Assembly: GCA_963746275.1 (NCBI GenBank)
Contig: CAVVAX010000048.1
Coordinates: forward strand, 1 to 56,564
Reading direction: 5' to 3'
Source of the DNA: JAEULH01 sp963746275
Lineage (GTDB): Bacteria; Pseudomonadota; Alphaproteobacteria; Rhodospirillales; Defluviicoccaceae
Length of the DNA stretch: 56,564 nt
Below the pieces are notes generated by a model. The model saw only the letters and a list, made by a program, of their open reading frames with translations, searched no databases and was not told the origin of the DNA. The stretch's first letter is position 1, and the number at the start of each line of letters is the position of its first letter. The translations under genes and the position numbers were made by a program. Shown one piece after another: positions 17,401-25,600 of this stretch.

Positions 17401-17419
17401 TCGAGCGGCTGGCGTAGCC
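17401..17419 (+). repeat. 19-bp direct repeat, right copy
   Basis: This is identical to 16178-16196. It ends two bases before the GTG start of the DUF6064 gene. In this copy the preceding sequence (GATAATCGCCGGCT) is only loosely similar to the reductase 3' end, so this is the remnant side of the duplication. Confidence 0.85.
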
Positions 17420-17421
17420 GC

Positions 17422-18105
17422 GTGACCGAGTGGCTGAGCTACTCGCTGTCCGACTTCATGATGTTTTCGCAAGACGCCTACTTCCGGCTGTTCGAGCTGC
17501 ACAACCGGGCGGTCTGGCCTTGGCACATCGCCGTGCTGGCGTCGGCGGCGGTGGTCCTGGGCTTGGCTTGCGCGGCGGGGCGATGGCCGGAAGGTTGATC
17601 TCGGTGATCCTGGCAGGCGCATGGCTCGCCTGCGCCTGGTCCTTCCACCTGGAGCGCTACGCCTCGATCAAACCTGGCCGCGCCGCTGTTTGCGGCCGCT
17701 TTCGGCCTTCAGGCGCTGCTCCTGGTGTGGATTGGGGTGGTTCCCGGCGGCGTCGTCATCGCCCGGGAAAAACGCGTGGCGAAGGCGCTGGCCTTGGGCA
17801 TTCTTCTCTTCGCGTTCGCTGGCTATCCGCTGCTCGCGCCGCTGTCGGGCCGGCCGTGGCTCCAGGCCGAGATCGTCGGGCTGCCCCCCGACCCCACGGC
17901 CACGGCGACGCTGGCCTTGGCGTTGCTCACAAAACGGCCGCCGTGGCCGCTGCTGGTCGCACCCAGCGTCTGGTCGATCATCACCTGCGCGAGCCTGTGG
18001 ACCATGGGCGCGCCCGGGGCCCTACTGCTGCCGGTGCTCACGGCACTTACGCTGACCGCGGCAACCTGGCGCAGCCATAGCCGGGACGAAGAGCCAAGTT
18101 TCTAG
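17422..18105 (+). pseudogene. DUF6064-family membrane protein, frameshifted twice
   Basis: This is a predicted inner-membrane protein of unknown function. It begins at the GTG at 17422 with VTEWLSYSLSDFMMFSQDAY, then FRLFELHNRAVWPW, the DUF6064 N-terminal signature. Several hydrophobic helices follow (LISVILAGAWLACAWSF; ALALGILLFAFAGYPLLAPL; PLLVAPSVWSIITCASLW; LLPVLTALTLTAATW). One base appears to be missing near 17582 and one extra A is present near 17669. Correcting both gives a continuous protein of about 227 residues. It probably followed the aldo/keto reductase directly before the chitosanase segment arrived. Confidence 0.75.
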
Positions 18106-18878
18106 AACTTGTACTTGAGGACCACGCCGCCAAAGAACTGCGTCGCCGCTGCCTCGTCGTCCAGCGTCCGCGCATCGTCGGGCCGGCCCAGCATCCGCGA
18201 GACGCCGGCGCCGGTCCCCAGGATCCAGCTGTCGTTGACGTCGTAGGCGAGGCCGAGGTTGACGCCGACGTCCTGGAAGTTCGAATCGCTGTTCCAGGAC
18301 GCGCCGTTCCGCGCTTGCCGGTCGAGATCCATGCTCCCGCTCGACGAGCTCGGCGGGGCGATCGTTGAGTAGACCCGGGCGTTGAACTGCCAGCGGTCGA
18401 GGAACGGTGTCGTGTAGCTGGCGCCCGGCTGCAGCATCCAGCCGTCGCCGGCGTTGGTGTCACCGGGCGCGATGCGGACGTCGATCCCGGCCCGGGTCCG
18501 CGGTTCGTCTGGATCGCTGTAGCCGTACTCGACAATGCCGCCCGTGTCCCAGGCTTGGCTCAGATCGTCGAGGCCCTCGATGGCGGGTACATCCAGCTCG
18601 CCCTCGCGGCTGGGTTGGTAGCCGAGGCCGACGCCCGACCGGCCGCTCCTCGGCGCGGTGAAGCTCCGATACTGGTAGGTGCGAAGACTCAGCCGCTGGT
18701 CGGAGGACAGCCCGATCGAGCCCACCGGATCATCGTTCAGGTACGCCGGCGCCCCGCTCTCCATCACGAAGCCGGGACCATCGGCGGCCGGGGCGTCCTG
18801 GGCAGCGGCGACCGGTATACCGCAAAGCAGCATGAGGCAAGCCGCTGCTGGCGCCCGAAAGAACCGATCCGACCTCAT
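18102..18878 (-). CDS. outer-membrane beta-barrel protein, MipA/OmpV-like
   Basis: The protein has 258 residues. A clear signal peptide (about residues 1-30, ending PVAAAQ) is followed by alternating amphipathic strands rich in Gly, Tyr and Asp. The C-terminus FGGVVLKYKF ends in an aromatic residue, as expected for insertion by the BAM complex. Spacing and features (RAGIDVRIAPGDTN, FLDRWQFNARVYST, DVGVNLGLAYDVNDSW) fit the MipA/OmpV-like barrels, but the family call is tentative. The ATG at 18878 follows GGCGGGGAGA. It overlaps the end of the DUF6064 gene by four bases in convergent orientation. Confidence 0.65.
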   Translation of the reverse strand: MRSDRFFRAPAAACLMLLCGIPVAAAQDAPAADGPGFVMESGAPAYLNDDPVGSIGLSSDQRLSLRTYQYRSFTAPRSGRSGVGLGYQPSREGELDVPAIEGLDDLSQAWDTGGIVEYGYSDPDEPRTRAGIDVRIAPGDTNAGDGWMLQPGASYTTPFLDRWQFNARVYSTIAPPSSSSGSMDLDRQARNGASWNSDSNFQDVGVNLGLAYDVNDSWILGTGAGVSRMLGRPDDARTLDDEAAATQFFGGVVLKYKF

Positions 18879-19040
18879 TCTCCCCGCCTCAAGCACTGCT
18901 CCCCGCGCGATTCCGCAAGCGCGTCACCAAAATGAAGCATAGCCTGCCTGCGGAAAAAGTGTAGCACAAAGGCAACGCAGCCGCGGCTTCCGCGCCGACT
19001 GCCGCTTTCTCGACACAGACACGCGAAGGGTGCAGGTCGC

Positions 19041-19347
19041 CTAAATGCACTCGTAGGTGGCGTAGCGGATCCCCAACGGCACGTCTTGATAAGCGTCCTG
19101 CAGGACCGCCCGGGTGTTCCGGCTGCTGCAGATGTCGGCCGCGATCTCGTCGGCGGTCCGGGCACCGTTCACGGGCGGGATGTGGCGAACGTAGAAGCTG
19201 GTATCGGTGTAGGTGGACGACACGGGGGCCCTTGTACAACTCGGCGCAGCCGCTGGTGCAGCCAGTCGCCACCAGCATAGTCACGGTTATCGCCCAGGCC
19301 GCCATCACGCTCGGCCCACGCGCCGGTGAGGCCCTTCCGCTTGCCAT
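19041..19347 (-). pseudogene. small lipoprotein, frameshifted
   Basis: The frame from the ATG at 19347 (or 19305, MAAWAITVTMLVATGC) encodes a lipoprotein-type signal with lipobox VATGC and then TSGCAELYKG. The frame breaks at a GGGGGCCC run near 19228. The continuation VSSTYTDTSFYVRHIPPVNG, then ADEIAADICSSRNTRAVLQD and GIRYATYECI ends at a TAG. With one base corrected the mature protein is about 75-80 residues, with conserved-looking cysteines. I do not recognise the family. Confidence 0.5.
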
Positions 19348-19469
19348 TGCCGCCCCCGAAAAGCCGTTTCGCTTTCCGGTGTAGCGCGCGTGGCGACAAG
19401 ATCCAGGCGCGCCGGGAGCGCCGCGGCCGGCAAGAGCCCCGCCGGCCGCGTCCTCCCCGACCTTAGAGC

Positions 19470-20066
19470 CTACTGCTGCGCCGGACCGCGGCCCTGACCG
19501 CCGCCCTGGCCCTGCCCGGCGCCCTTGCCGGGCCCCTGGCCCTGGCCCTGGCCCTGGCCCATGCCTTGGCCACCCGGCCCCATGCCCTGGCCGCCCTGCC
19601 CCATGCCCTGGCCGCGCATCTTCTGGCGCATCTGCTGCGCCTCGGCCTGGGTGATGGCGCCGTCCCCGTCCGTGTCCATCTGCTCGAACCGGGTCTCATG
19701 CATGCCATCGAACTCATCGGCGGTGATCGTGCCGTCGCCGTTCGTGTCCATCTGCCGGAACATCATCTGCTGGCGCTGCTGGTTCCTCGCCATGCTGCTC
19801 GTCTGGAACTCCTCTGGCGTGGCCTTCCCGTCCTTGTTGGCATCGATCTGTTCGAAACGCATCTTGCTGCAGGCCTCGAACTCGTCGCGGCCGATCTGGC
19901 CGTTGCCGTCGGCATCGCACCGCCCGAACATCTTCATGCCGCCGCCTTGCATCTGCTGGCCGCCCGGGCCCTGCGCCAGCGCACCGTCGGAGCCGAAGGC
20001 GCCGAGCGTTAGGGTTGTCGCGATTGCCGCGGCCGTCGTCAGCAGGATCCGCTTGCGTCTTGCCAT
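19470..20066 (-). CDS. periplasmic four-EF-hand calcium-binding protein
   Basis: The protein has 198 residues. An N-terminal signal peptide (MARRKRILLTTAAAIATTLT, cleaved after GALA) is followed by four canonical EF-hand loops: DADGNGQIGRDEF, DANKDGKATPEEF, DTNGDGTITADEF and DTDGDGAITQAEA. These keep acidic residues at loop positions 1, 3, 5 and 12, except the last loop, which ends in A. The tail (about 50 residues) is a low-complexity Gly/Gln/Met/Pro repeat of the GQGMGQGG type. The ATG at 20066 has ACAGGAGAACGATT upstream, a strong ribosome site. It is divergent from the two-component system, suggesting joint regulation. Confidence 0.88.
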   Translation of the reverse strand: MARRKRILLTTAAAIATTLTLGAFGSDGALAQGPGGQQMQGGGMKMFGRCDADGNGQIGRDEFEACSKMRFEQIDANKDGKATPEEFQTSSMARNQQRQQMMFRQMDTNGDGTITADEFDGMHETRFEQMDTDGDGAITQAEAQQMRQKMRGQGMGQGGQGMGPGGQGMGQGQGQGQGPGKGAGQGQGGGQGRGPAQQ

Positions 20067-20185
20067 AATCGTTCTCCTGTCTTCGCCGGGGCCGGCGGCT
20101 TCCCGCCGCTCCCGGTCAAGGTCCTCATGTGGCTGAACTGTAGGTCGCCACCGTTTCCAGACGATGTCGGCCATGGTGGCCCTGT

Positions 20186-20229
20186 GTAACGGAGCGTTTC
20201 ATTGTCCTGGGTTGTCTCGGAGCGTTACC
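20186..20229. promoter_or_regulatory. possible operator between EF-hand gene and two-component system
   Basis: GTAACGGAGCGTTTC (20186-20200) contains the palindrome AACG-GAG-CGTT. A related CGGAGCGTTAC follows at 20218-20228, 31 bases downstream, so GTAACG and CGTTAC also face each other. The 210-bp gap between divergent genes is where an OmpR-type regulator would bind. This is sequence pattern only. Confidence 0.4.
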
Positions 20230-20276
20230 AAAAACCTAAACCGCCTAGACGGATGCAGGCGCTATAGTTGCGCTCC

Positions 20277-21005
20277 ATGAGCGCCGCCGCGCATATCCTG
20301 GTCGTCGACGATGACCCTGAAATCCGCGACCTGCTGTCGCGGTTCCTGGCCAGGCACGGCTACCGCGTCAGCACGTCGGGCGACGGCCGAGCCATGCGCA
20401 AGGCTCTGGCGGAGGCCGCCATCGACCTCGTCATCCTCGACGTCATGCTGCCCGGCGAGGACGGCCTGAGCCTGTGCCGCGAGCTGCGCGCGTCCTCTAG
20501 CGTCCCGATCGTCATGCTGACGGCGGTGGGCGAGGACGTCGACCGGATCGTCGGCCTGGAGATGGGCGCCGACGACTACGTCCCCAAGCCGTTCAACCCG
20601 CGCGAACTGCTGGCGCGCATCCGCGCCGTGCTCCGCCGGACCGGGGCGTCGGCGGGCGGGCTCTCCGGCTCGCGGCCGGCCGAGGCGGCAGTGCTGAGCT
20701 TCGCCGGCTGGCGGCTCGACCTCGGCCGGCGTGAGCTGACCAGCCCGGACGGCACCCTCGTGCCGCTAAGCGCTGGCGAGCACGGTCTGCTCGCCGCGCT
20801 GGCGCTGCATCCGCAGCGGGTGCTGAGCCGCGATCAACTCCTCGATCTCGCCCGCGGCCGCGGCGCCAACGCCTTCGACCGCAGCATCGACGTGCAGATC
20901 AGCCGGCTCAGGCGCAAGATCGAGGACGACCCGCGTGAGCCGATGCTGATCAAGACCGTTCGCAGCGGCGGCTACATGTTCGCCGCCGAGGTGCGGCGGT
21001 CGTGA
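20277..21005 (+). CDS. OmpR/PhoB-family response regulator
   Basis: This is a 242-residue transcription factor. The receiver domain has the acidic pocket DDD at residues 11-13, the phospho-acceptor D55 in DLVILDVMLPGEDG, the Thr/Ser switch region PIVMLTAV and Lys in DDYVPKPFNPRELLARI. A short linker leads to a winged-helix domain (FAGWRLDLGRRELTSPDG to VRSGGYMFAAEV) with the recognition helix FDRSIDVQISRLRRKIEDD. The ATG at 20277 is preferred to a TTG nine bases earlier. Its last four bases overlap the kinase start, so the pair is coupled. Confidence 0.95.
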   Translation: MSAAAHILVVDDDPEIRDLLSRFLARHGYRVSTSGDGRAMRKALAEAAIDLVILDVMLPGEDGLSLCRELRASSSVPIVMLTAVGEDVDRIVGLEMGADDYVPKPFNPRELLARIRAVLRRTGASAGGLSGSRPAEAAVLSFAGWRLDLGRRELTSPDGTLVPLSAGEHGLLAALALHPQRVLSRDQLLDLARGRGANAFDRSIDVQISRLRRKIEDDPREPMLIKTVRSGGYMFAAEVRRS

Positions 21006-22468
21006 CCGTGCCCTGGCCGCGAACCCTGGTCGGCCGCAGCATCCTCGTGCTGTTCGCCGCCGTCTTGATCTCGAACGCGATTGGTCTTGCGGCCTATTTC
21101 GGCGAACGGCGGAGCCTGCAGATCACCGCCCGCGAGCGCGCCGTTGCCGAGCGGGTCGTCGATGCCGCACGCTTGGTCGAGGAGCTGCCGCCCGCCGAGC
21201 GGCCACGGCTGCTGCGCGGCCTGCGCGGAGCCGGCCTGAGGCTGCAGTGGGCAGAGCGTCCGCTTGTCGAAGACTCCGATACCGGGGGCGCCCGCCTCAC
21301 GTCGCTCCGGAGCGTCTTCGTCGAGGAGCTGGACGCCGATCCGGGCGCGGAGCTTCGGCTGAGGGTCGGCAGTCCGCCTTTCCCTCCGGATACCAGCGGG
21401 TTGATGACGAGGGGCGGGCAGCCGCCGGGGTGGAGCGGCCGAGGACCCGCGCATCGCGGTCTCTGGCCGCAAGACGGCGACAAGGGGACGATCGAGGTCA
21501 TGTACGGCGGTCTTCGCCTCGCCGACGGGAGCTGGTTGAACTTCGCCGCGCCCCTGGCGCCACAGGCGCCGGTATGGACCTCGTCGATGCTTCTCCTCGT
21601 CGCCGCCACCAGCGTGGCCGCGGCGGCCGTCGCGGCGTTCGGCGTCTGGCGGGCGAGCGCGCCGCTGTCGGTGTTCGCCGCCGCCTCCGAGCGGTTGGGG
21701 CGCGATCTCGACGCCCCACCGCTGGACGAGCGTGGGCCGCAGGAGGTCGTTCGCGCTGCCCGGGCCTTCAACCAGATGCAGGCGCAGCTGCAGCGAATGG
21801 TTCGCCAGCGCACGCAGATGCTGGGGGCGATGTCCCACGACCTGCGCACGCCGCTGACGCGGCTGAGGCTTCGCGCCGAGCTCATCGACGATCCGGCACA
21901 GCAGGAGAAGACGCTCACCGACCTCGACCAGATCGAAAGGCTGATCGCGACGAGCCTGGAGTTCGCCCGCGACGCCTTTACCGGCGAGCCGCCGGCGCGC
22001 CTCGACCTCGCCGCGCTGGTGCGCACAATCTCGGACGAGGCCACGGATGCAGGCGCCCTCGTCCGCTATCACGGGCCGGAGCGGGCCGCCTTCACGGCGC
22101 GGCAGATGGGGTTGCGCCGGGCCATTGCGAACCTGATCGACAACGCTGCCCGCCACGGTCAGGAGGTGGACGTCGCCCTCGCTCTGCGCCGAGATGCCGC
22201 GAACGAACGTGCGGACATCATCGTCGAGGACGATGGGCCTGGCTTGCCGGAGGGCGAGCTCGTCAAGGTGGGCGAGCCGTTCTACCGGCCCGACGCCTCG
22301 CGCAACCGCGCCAGCGGGGGCGCCGGCCTGGGCCTCGCCATCGTTCGTGCCGTGGCCGCCGCTCATGGCGGCAGCCTGGTGCTGACCAATCGCCCGACCG
22401 GCGGGCTGCGCGCAACACTGTCCCTCCTTTGCCCGCCTGGCGGACAGCCGGGCGGAACCGCGCGCTAG
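21002..22468 (+). CDS. sensor histidine kinase (HAMP-HisKA-HATPase)
   Basis: This is an inner-membrane sensor of 488 residues starting at the GTG at 21002. The first membrane span is at about 10-31. A periplasmic region of about 150 residues follows, without a recognisable ligand domain, and a second span lies at about 195-215. HAMP comes next, then the H-box MSHDLRTPLTRL with H279 as the phospho-acceptor. The N-box is AIANLIDNAARHG. The G boxes EDDGPGLPEGE and GGAGLGLAIVRAVAAAHGG complete an EnvZ/CpxA-type catalytic domain. It is partner to the preceding regulator. Proximity of the EF-hand gene makes calcium or envelope stress a plausible stimulus, which is inference. Confidence 0.94.
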   Translation: MTVPWPRTLVGRSILVLFAAVLISNAIGLAAYFGERRSLQITARERAVAERVVDAARLVEELPPAERPRLLRGLRGAGLRLQWAERPLVEDSDTGGARLTSLRSVFVEELDADPGAELRLRVGSPPFPPDTSGLMTRGGQPPGWSGRGPAHRGLWPQDGDKGTIEVMYGGLRLADGSWLNFAAPLAPQAPVWTSSMLLLVAATSVAAAAVAAFGVWRASAPLSVFAAASERLGRDLDAPPLDERGPQEVVRAARAFNQMQAQLQRMVRQRTQMLGAMSHDLRTPLTRLRLRAELIDDPAQQEKTLTDLDQIERLIATSLEFARDAFTGEPPARLDLAALVRTISDEATDAGALVRYHGPERAAFTARQMGLRRAIANLIDNAARHGQEVDVALALRRDAANERADIIVEDDGPGLPEGELVKVGEPFYRPDASRNRASGGAGLGLAIVRAVAAAHGGSLVLTNRPTGGLRATLSLLCPPGGQPGGTAR

Positions 22469-22663
22469 GCCGGCGGCGTCTCACTGAGCAGCCTCATGCG
22501 CCCACGGATCGCCGATCTCCCGCCCAGCTCGTGGCGATGTCGGCCTTGCCTTGGCGGCCGTTGCAGGGCCTTATTGGGGCGCCGTGCCGCCGACCGTCTT
22601 GCTTGCGGCGTGGCGGAGGCTTGCTGCGCGTCGACGGATGCACGGCTGGCTCGAAGGTAGACC

Positions 22664-24037
22664 ATGCGCGCCGAGCAGCCGGTGATCTTCTGGACCCTGA
22701 TTCTCGCCGTTTCCCTCGCACCGGCGCCTTTTGCTTCCGTCTATGCGTGGAGCTGGAGCCTGCTTGCCTGCATCGCCGGCGCTCTCGTCGCCGCCTGGAG
22801 CGTGCGCGTCATCGTCGGCGCGCAGAAAGCGGCATTCGGGCTGCGCGCCACGTGGCCCTTCCTCCTGCCATTCGCCGTGGTCGCCGGCTGGACGGCGCTG
22901 CAGACCGTGTCCTGGACGCCACCGGCATGGCACCACCCGCTATGGGACAGCGCCGCACGGGCGCTGGCGCTGCCGCTGGCCGGCCGGATCTCGCTCAACC
23001 CCGACGAGACCCTGTCGGCACTGACCCGCCTGCTCGCCTACGGCGGGATCTTCTGGCTCGCCCTGCAGTACGGCCGGCGGACGCTCCGCGCCGAGCAGAT
23101 CTTCTACGCGATCATCGCCGCGGGCGTGGTCTATGGCCTTCTCGGACTGGTGCAGACGTGGTTCGGCTGGCAAAGCCGGCTCGGCCTGCCCGGGGCCGAG
23201 GACGGGTGGGCCATCGGCGGCGGCGCCGCCCCGCACCATCCCTTCGCCACCTACGTCAGCCTGGCGCTCATCTGCGTCAGCAGCTTCATTCTCTCCGCCG
23301 GTGCGCCGACACCCCGCCGGTTCAGCCTCCGCGAGTTCGTCCGGCGGCTCGTCGAGGGCAGCGGCGCCAGCTGGCGGCTGCTCGGCGTGTGGCTGCTGCT
23401 GCTGGCCATGGTCCCGTCGTTCGGTTCCCGGGAGGACGTGATCAGCCTGTGGCTGGCGCTGGGGGTTCTTGCCATCCTCGCCTTGACCGGCAAGCTGGCG
23501 CGTTGGCTGCGGGTCATGGTTTTCGCGTTGGCGAGCGTGCTGGTGGTGGCCTCCGTCGGATCCGTCACGAGCTATTTCGGGGCCGGACCTGCGCCACAAG
23601 CCGAGGCGGACGCGGCGCAGCTCGCGCGCCTGCAGTCGCTTACGACTGATGCAATGACCGATGCGCCGATGCTGGGAACCGGGGCCGGCACCTTCGAGGA
23701 GGTGTTTCGCTTCTACCGGACCAGCGAGTTCGAAGCCACGGTCATGCACGCGCGCAGCGGCTACCACGAAGCTGTGCTCGAGCTCGGCGCCATCGCCGCC
23801 GGAGCCCTGTTTCTGCTCTTCGCCGTCTTCGCCATCCTGACGCTGTCCGGCGCGCTACGCCGCCAGCGCGACAGCGCCTATGCCGCCGCGGGATTCGCCG
23901 CGACCGTGCTGGTCGGCGCGCACGCGAGCTTCGACTACAGCCTCAAGGTCCCGGCAATCGCCGCCACCTACTGCCTGCTCATCGGCGCCGCCTGCGCCCA
24001 GTCGTGGAGCAGCCGCCGAGAGGATGACGCCTGGTAG
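22664..24037 (+). CDS. O-antigen ligase / Wzy-like polysaccharide polymerase
   Basis: This is a polytopic inner-membrane protein of 457 residues with about 10-12 hydrophobic spans. The large periplasmic loop near residues 310-370 contains GTGAGTFEEVFRFYRT and HARSGYHEAVLELGAIAAG. This is the Wzy_C/O-antigen ligase pattern (gxGxGtf, then H-aHNdylelLaetG). It would polymerise or ligate glycan repeat units on the periplasmic face. It starts at the ATG at 22664, with no obvious purine-rich site. It faces the three convergent EPS genes on the other strand (24.1-26.9 kb), forming one polysaccharide locus. Confidence 0.85.
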   Translation: MRAEQPVIFWTLILAVSLAPAPFASVYAWSWSLLACIAGALVAAWSVRVIVGAQKAAFGLRATWPFLLPFAVVAGWTALQTVSWTPPAWHHPLWDSAARALALPLAGRISLNPDETLSALTRLLAYGGIFWLALQYGRRTLRAEQIFYAIIAAGVVYGLLGLVQTWFGWQSRLGLPGAEDGWAIGGGAAPHHPFATYVSLALICVSSFILSAGAPTPRRFSLREFVRRLVEGSGASWRLLGVWLLLLAMVPSFGSREDVISLWLALGVLAILALTGKLARWLRVMVFALASVLVVASVGSVTSYFGAGPAPQAEADAAQLARLQSLTTDAMTDAPMLGTGAGTFEEVFRFYRTSEFEATVMHARSGYHEAVLELGAIAAGALFLLFAVFAILTLSGALRRQRDSAYAAAGFAATVLVGAHASFDYSLKVPAIAATYCLLIGAACAQSWSSRREDDAW

Positions 24038-24105
24038 CAGGCGGGGAGCAGGTGGGGGAGCAGGCGGCCGGTACCCTCGCGAGGCGGCCGGTCTGCCGCG
24101 GAAAG

Positions 24106-24799
24106 CTATGGCCGGCGGCTGGTGGCGAGCAGGGTCTCGAGGGCGCGCATATCCTCTGAGCTTCCGGAAAGCGCCATCCTCGCGACGCTCGACCCGATCT
24201 TGCTGGGTGACCAGCGCCGTTAGCGCCTCGGGATCCGCCGCCCACGCTTGCCGAAGCTGGTGCAGGACCATCTCGTGATCGGCTGGCTGGATGTACGGCC
24301 AAGCGGCCAGGGCAAGCCGCAGCCGCGGCCACAGAAGCCTGGGCTCGTAGGGCCCGGTGATGAACGCCATGCGCAACGCACTGACGGCCCGCTCCGACCA
24401 GCCGAACAGGACCGCGTCGGCGTAGGCCAGCCTGGACCAGGCGAAGGGATTGGCCGGCGCCACCGACAGCCCCTCGATCAACGCCCGTTGCGCCGCCGCA
24501 AAGCTTTGCTGGCTGCGCGGATCGGCATCGCCAAGGCGCTCGGCGAGAAGAAGCTGGGCCAGCCCAAGGTCGGTCCAGGTCCGCCCGCCGGCCTGCCAGA
24601 TCAGGGCCCTGCGCTGGTTGCGGACGAGCCGCTCGAGATGACGCTCCTCGACCGGCTCTAGGCTCTGCAGCCGGTTCAGCGTCGGCGCCGACGGCAGGAC
24701 GCTCAGCGACGCAAGCAGCCGGGGGACCGCGAGCGCGATCAGGACGGCGGCGGCAAGGGCCGTCACGACGCCGACGCAGCGGCGAAAGAGGGAGTTCAC
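24106..24799 (-). CDS. membrane-anchored EPS-locus protein, probable 3' frameshift
   Basis: GTG at 24799 starts MNSLFRRCVGVVTALAAAVL, a single N-terminal membrane anchor. About 190 mostly helical residues follow, rich in Ala, Leu and Arg, with a TPR-like look (AAQRALIEGLSVAPANPFAW, SRLAYADAVLFG). Such proteins often sit beside Wzy/Wza genes. The continuous frame runs on to 23855, antisense into the polymerase gene, with low-complexity sequence. A missing base near 24190 would give the tidier ending MALSGSSEDMRALETLLATS, then RRP and TAG at 24106. I prefer that end. Exact function unknown. Confidence 0.6.
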
Positions 24800-24877
24800 G
24801 TTGCCTGCCCTATGCGCCTGCCGCCGGCGCGGGAAGGCGTACCGGCGGCAATCGGCTCAGCGTCGAGCGATCTTGGC

Positions 24878-25576
24878 TTAGAAGTAACGCTCCGGCACCT
24901 CGATCACGTCGCCCGGTAGCACCGGCGTGTCGCGGTCGACCGTCTCCGGCGTCCGCGTCTTGTCCATCGCCCGGGTGAGCCTGGCGGAACCGGTCCGCGC
25001 CCTGTAGGTATAGCCGCCGGCCATGGCCACGGCGTTGACCACGGTCATGCCGTTCACGTACGGGTAGCTGCCCGGGGAGTTGACCTCGCCGAAGATGTAG
25101 AACGGGCGGTAGTTCATCACCTCGACGCTGACGCTCGGGTTCCTGAGGTAGTCCGGCGACAGCCGCTCGGCGACCACCTTCTCGACCTCCCGGACCGTCA
25201 TGCCCTGAGCCTTGATGTCGCGAACCAGCGGCGGCGAGATGATGCCGCTGCCGTCGACCTCGAACTCGCCGGACATGTCCTCGTGGCCGAAGACCGTGAC
25301 CCTGACCCGGTCACCCGGCCCGAGCGTATAGGAGGTGGCCAACTCGGCCTGGACCTGAGCGGCCTGCTCTTTGGTAAGGTTGCCGGGGACGGAGCCGGCC
25401 GGAGCGGCTTGCCCGACCGCAACGGGTGGAGTCGCCCGTTCGTTCGAACCGGAGCAGGCCGATAACGCCACGCCCATCAGCGCGACCATTGCCAATTGTC
25501 GTAGCCAGCGCGGCCCTTGCCCAAGGGCGCGATCCTGCCGCGGCGACCGGGCCGCGGCGTTCCTGCTCGTACGCAT
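24878..25576 (-). CDS. polysaccharide export lipoprotein (Wza/GumB-like)
   Basis: This is a periplasmic/outer-membrane EPS export protein of 232 residues. A basic N-terminus is followed by a lipoprotein signal ending VALSACSGSNE, with Cys as the acylation site. The Poly_export domain has YTLGPGDRVRVTVFGHEDMS and DGSGIISPPLVRDI. One SLBB domain follows: YIFGEVNSPGSYPYVNGMTV, VNAVAMAGGYTYRA, with LPGDVIEVPERYF at the end. The ATG at 25576 was used; a TTG three codons earlier is possible. The gene starts 25 bp after the barrel gene ends and is likely cotranscribed with it. Confidence 0.93.
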   Translation of the reverse strand: MRTSRNAAARSPRQDRALGQGPRWLRQLAMVALMGVALSACSGSNERATPPVAVGQAAPAGSVPGNLTKEQAAQVQAELATSYTLGPGDRVRVTVFGHEDMSGEFEVDGSGIISPPLVRDIKAQGMTVREVEKVVAERLSPDYLRNPSVSVEVMNYRPFYIFGEVNSPGSYPYVNGMTVVNAVAMAGGYTYRARTGSARLTRAMDKTRTPETVDRDTPVLPGDVIEVPERYF

Positions 25577-25600
25577 GATGTTCAAGGAGACCCCTTAACG

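Noticed and set aside
23855..24105. Extended C-terminus of the EPS anchored protein
   Set aside because: It runs antisense into the polymerase gene with low-complexity sequence. A one-base correction gives a natural stop at 24106.
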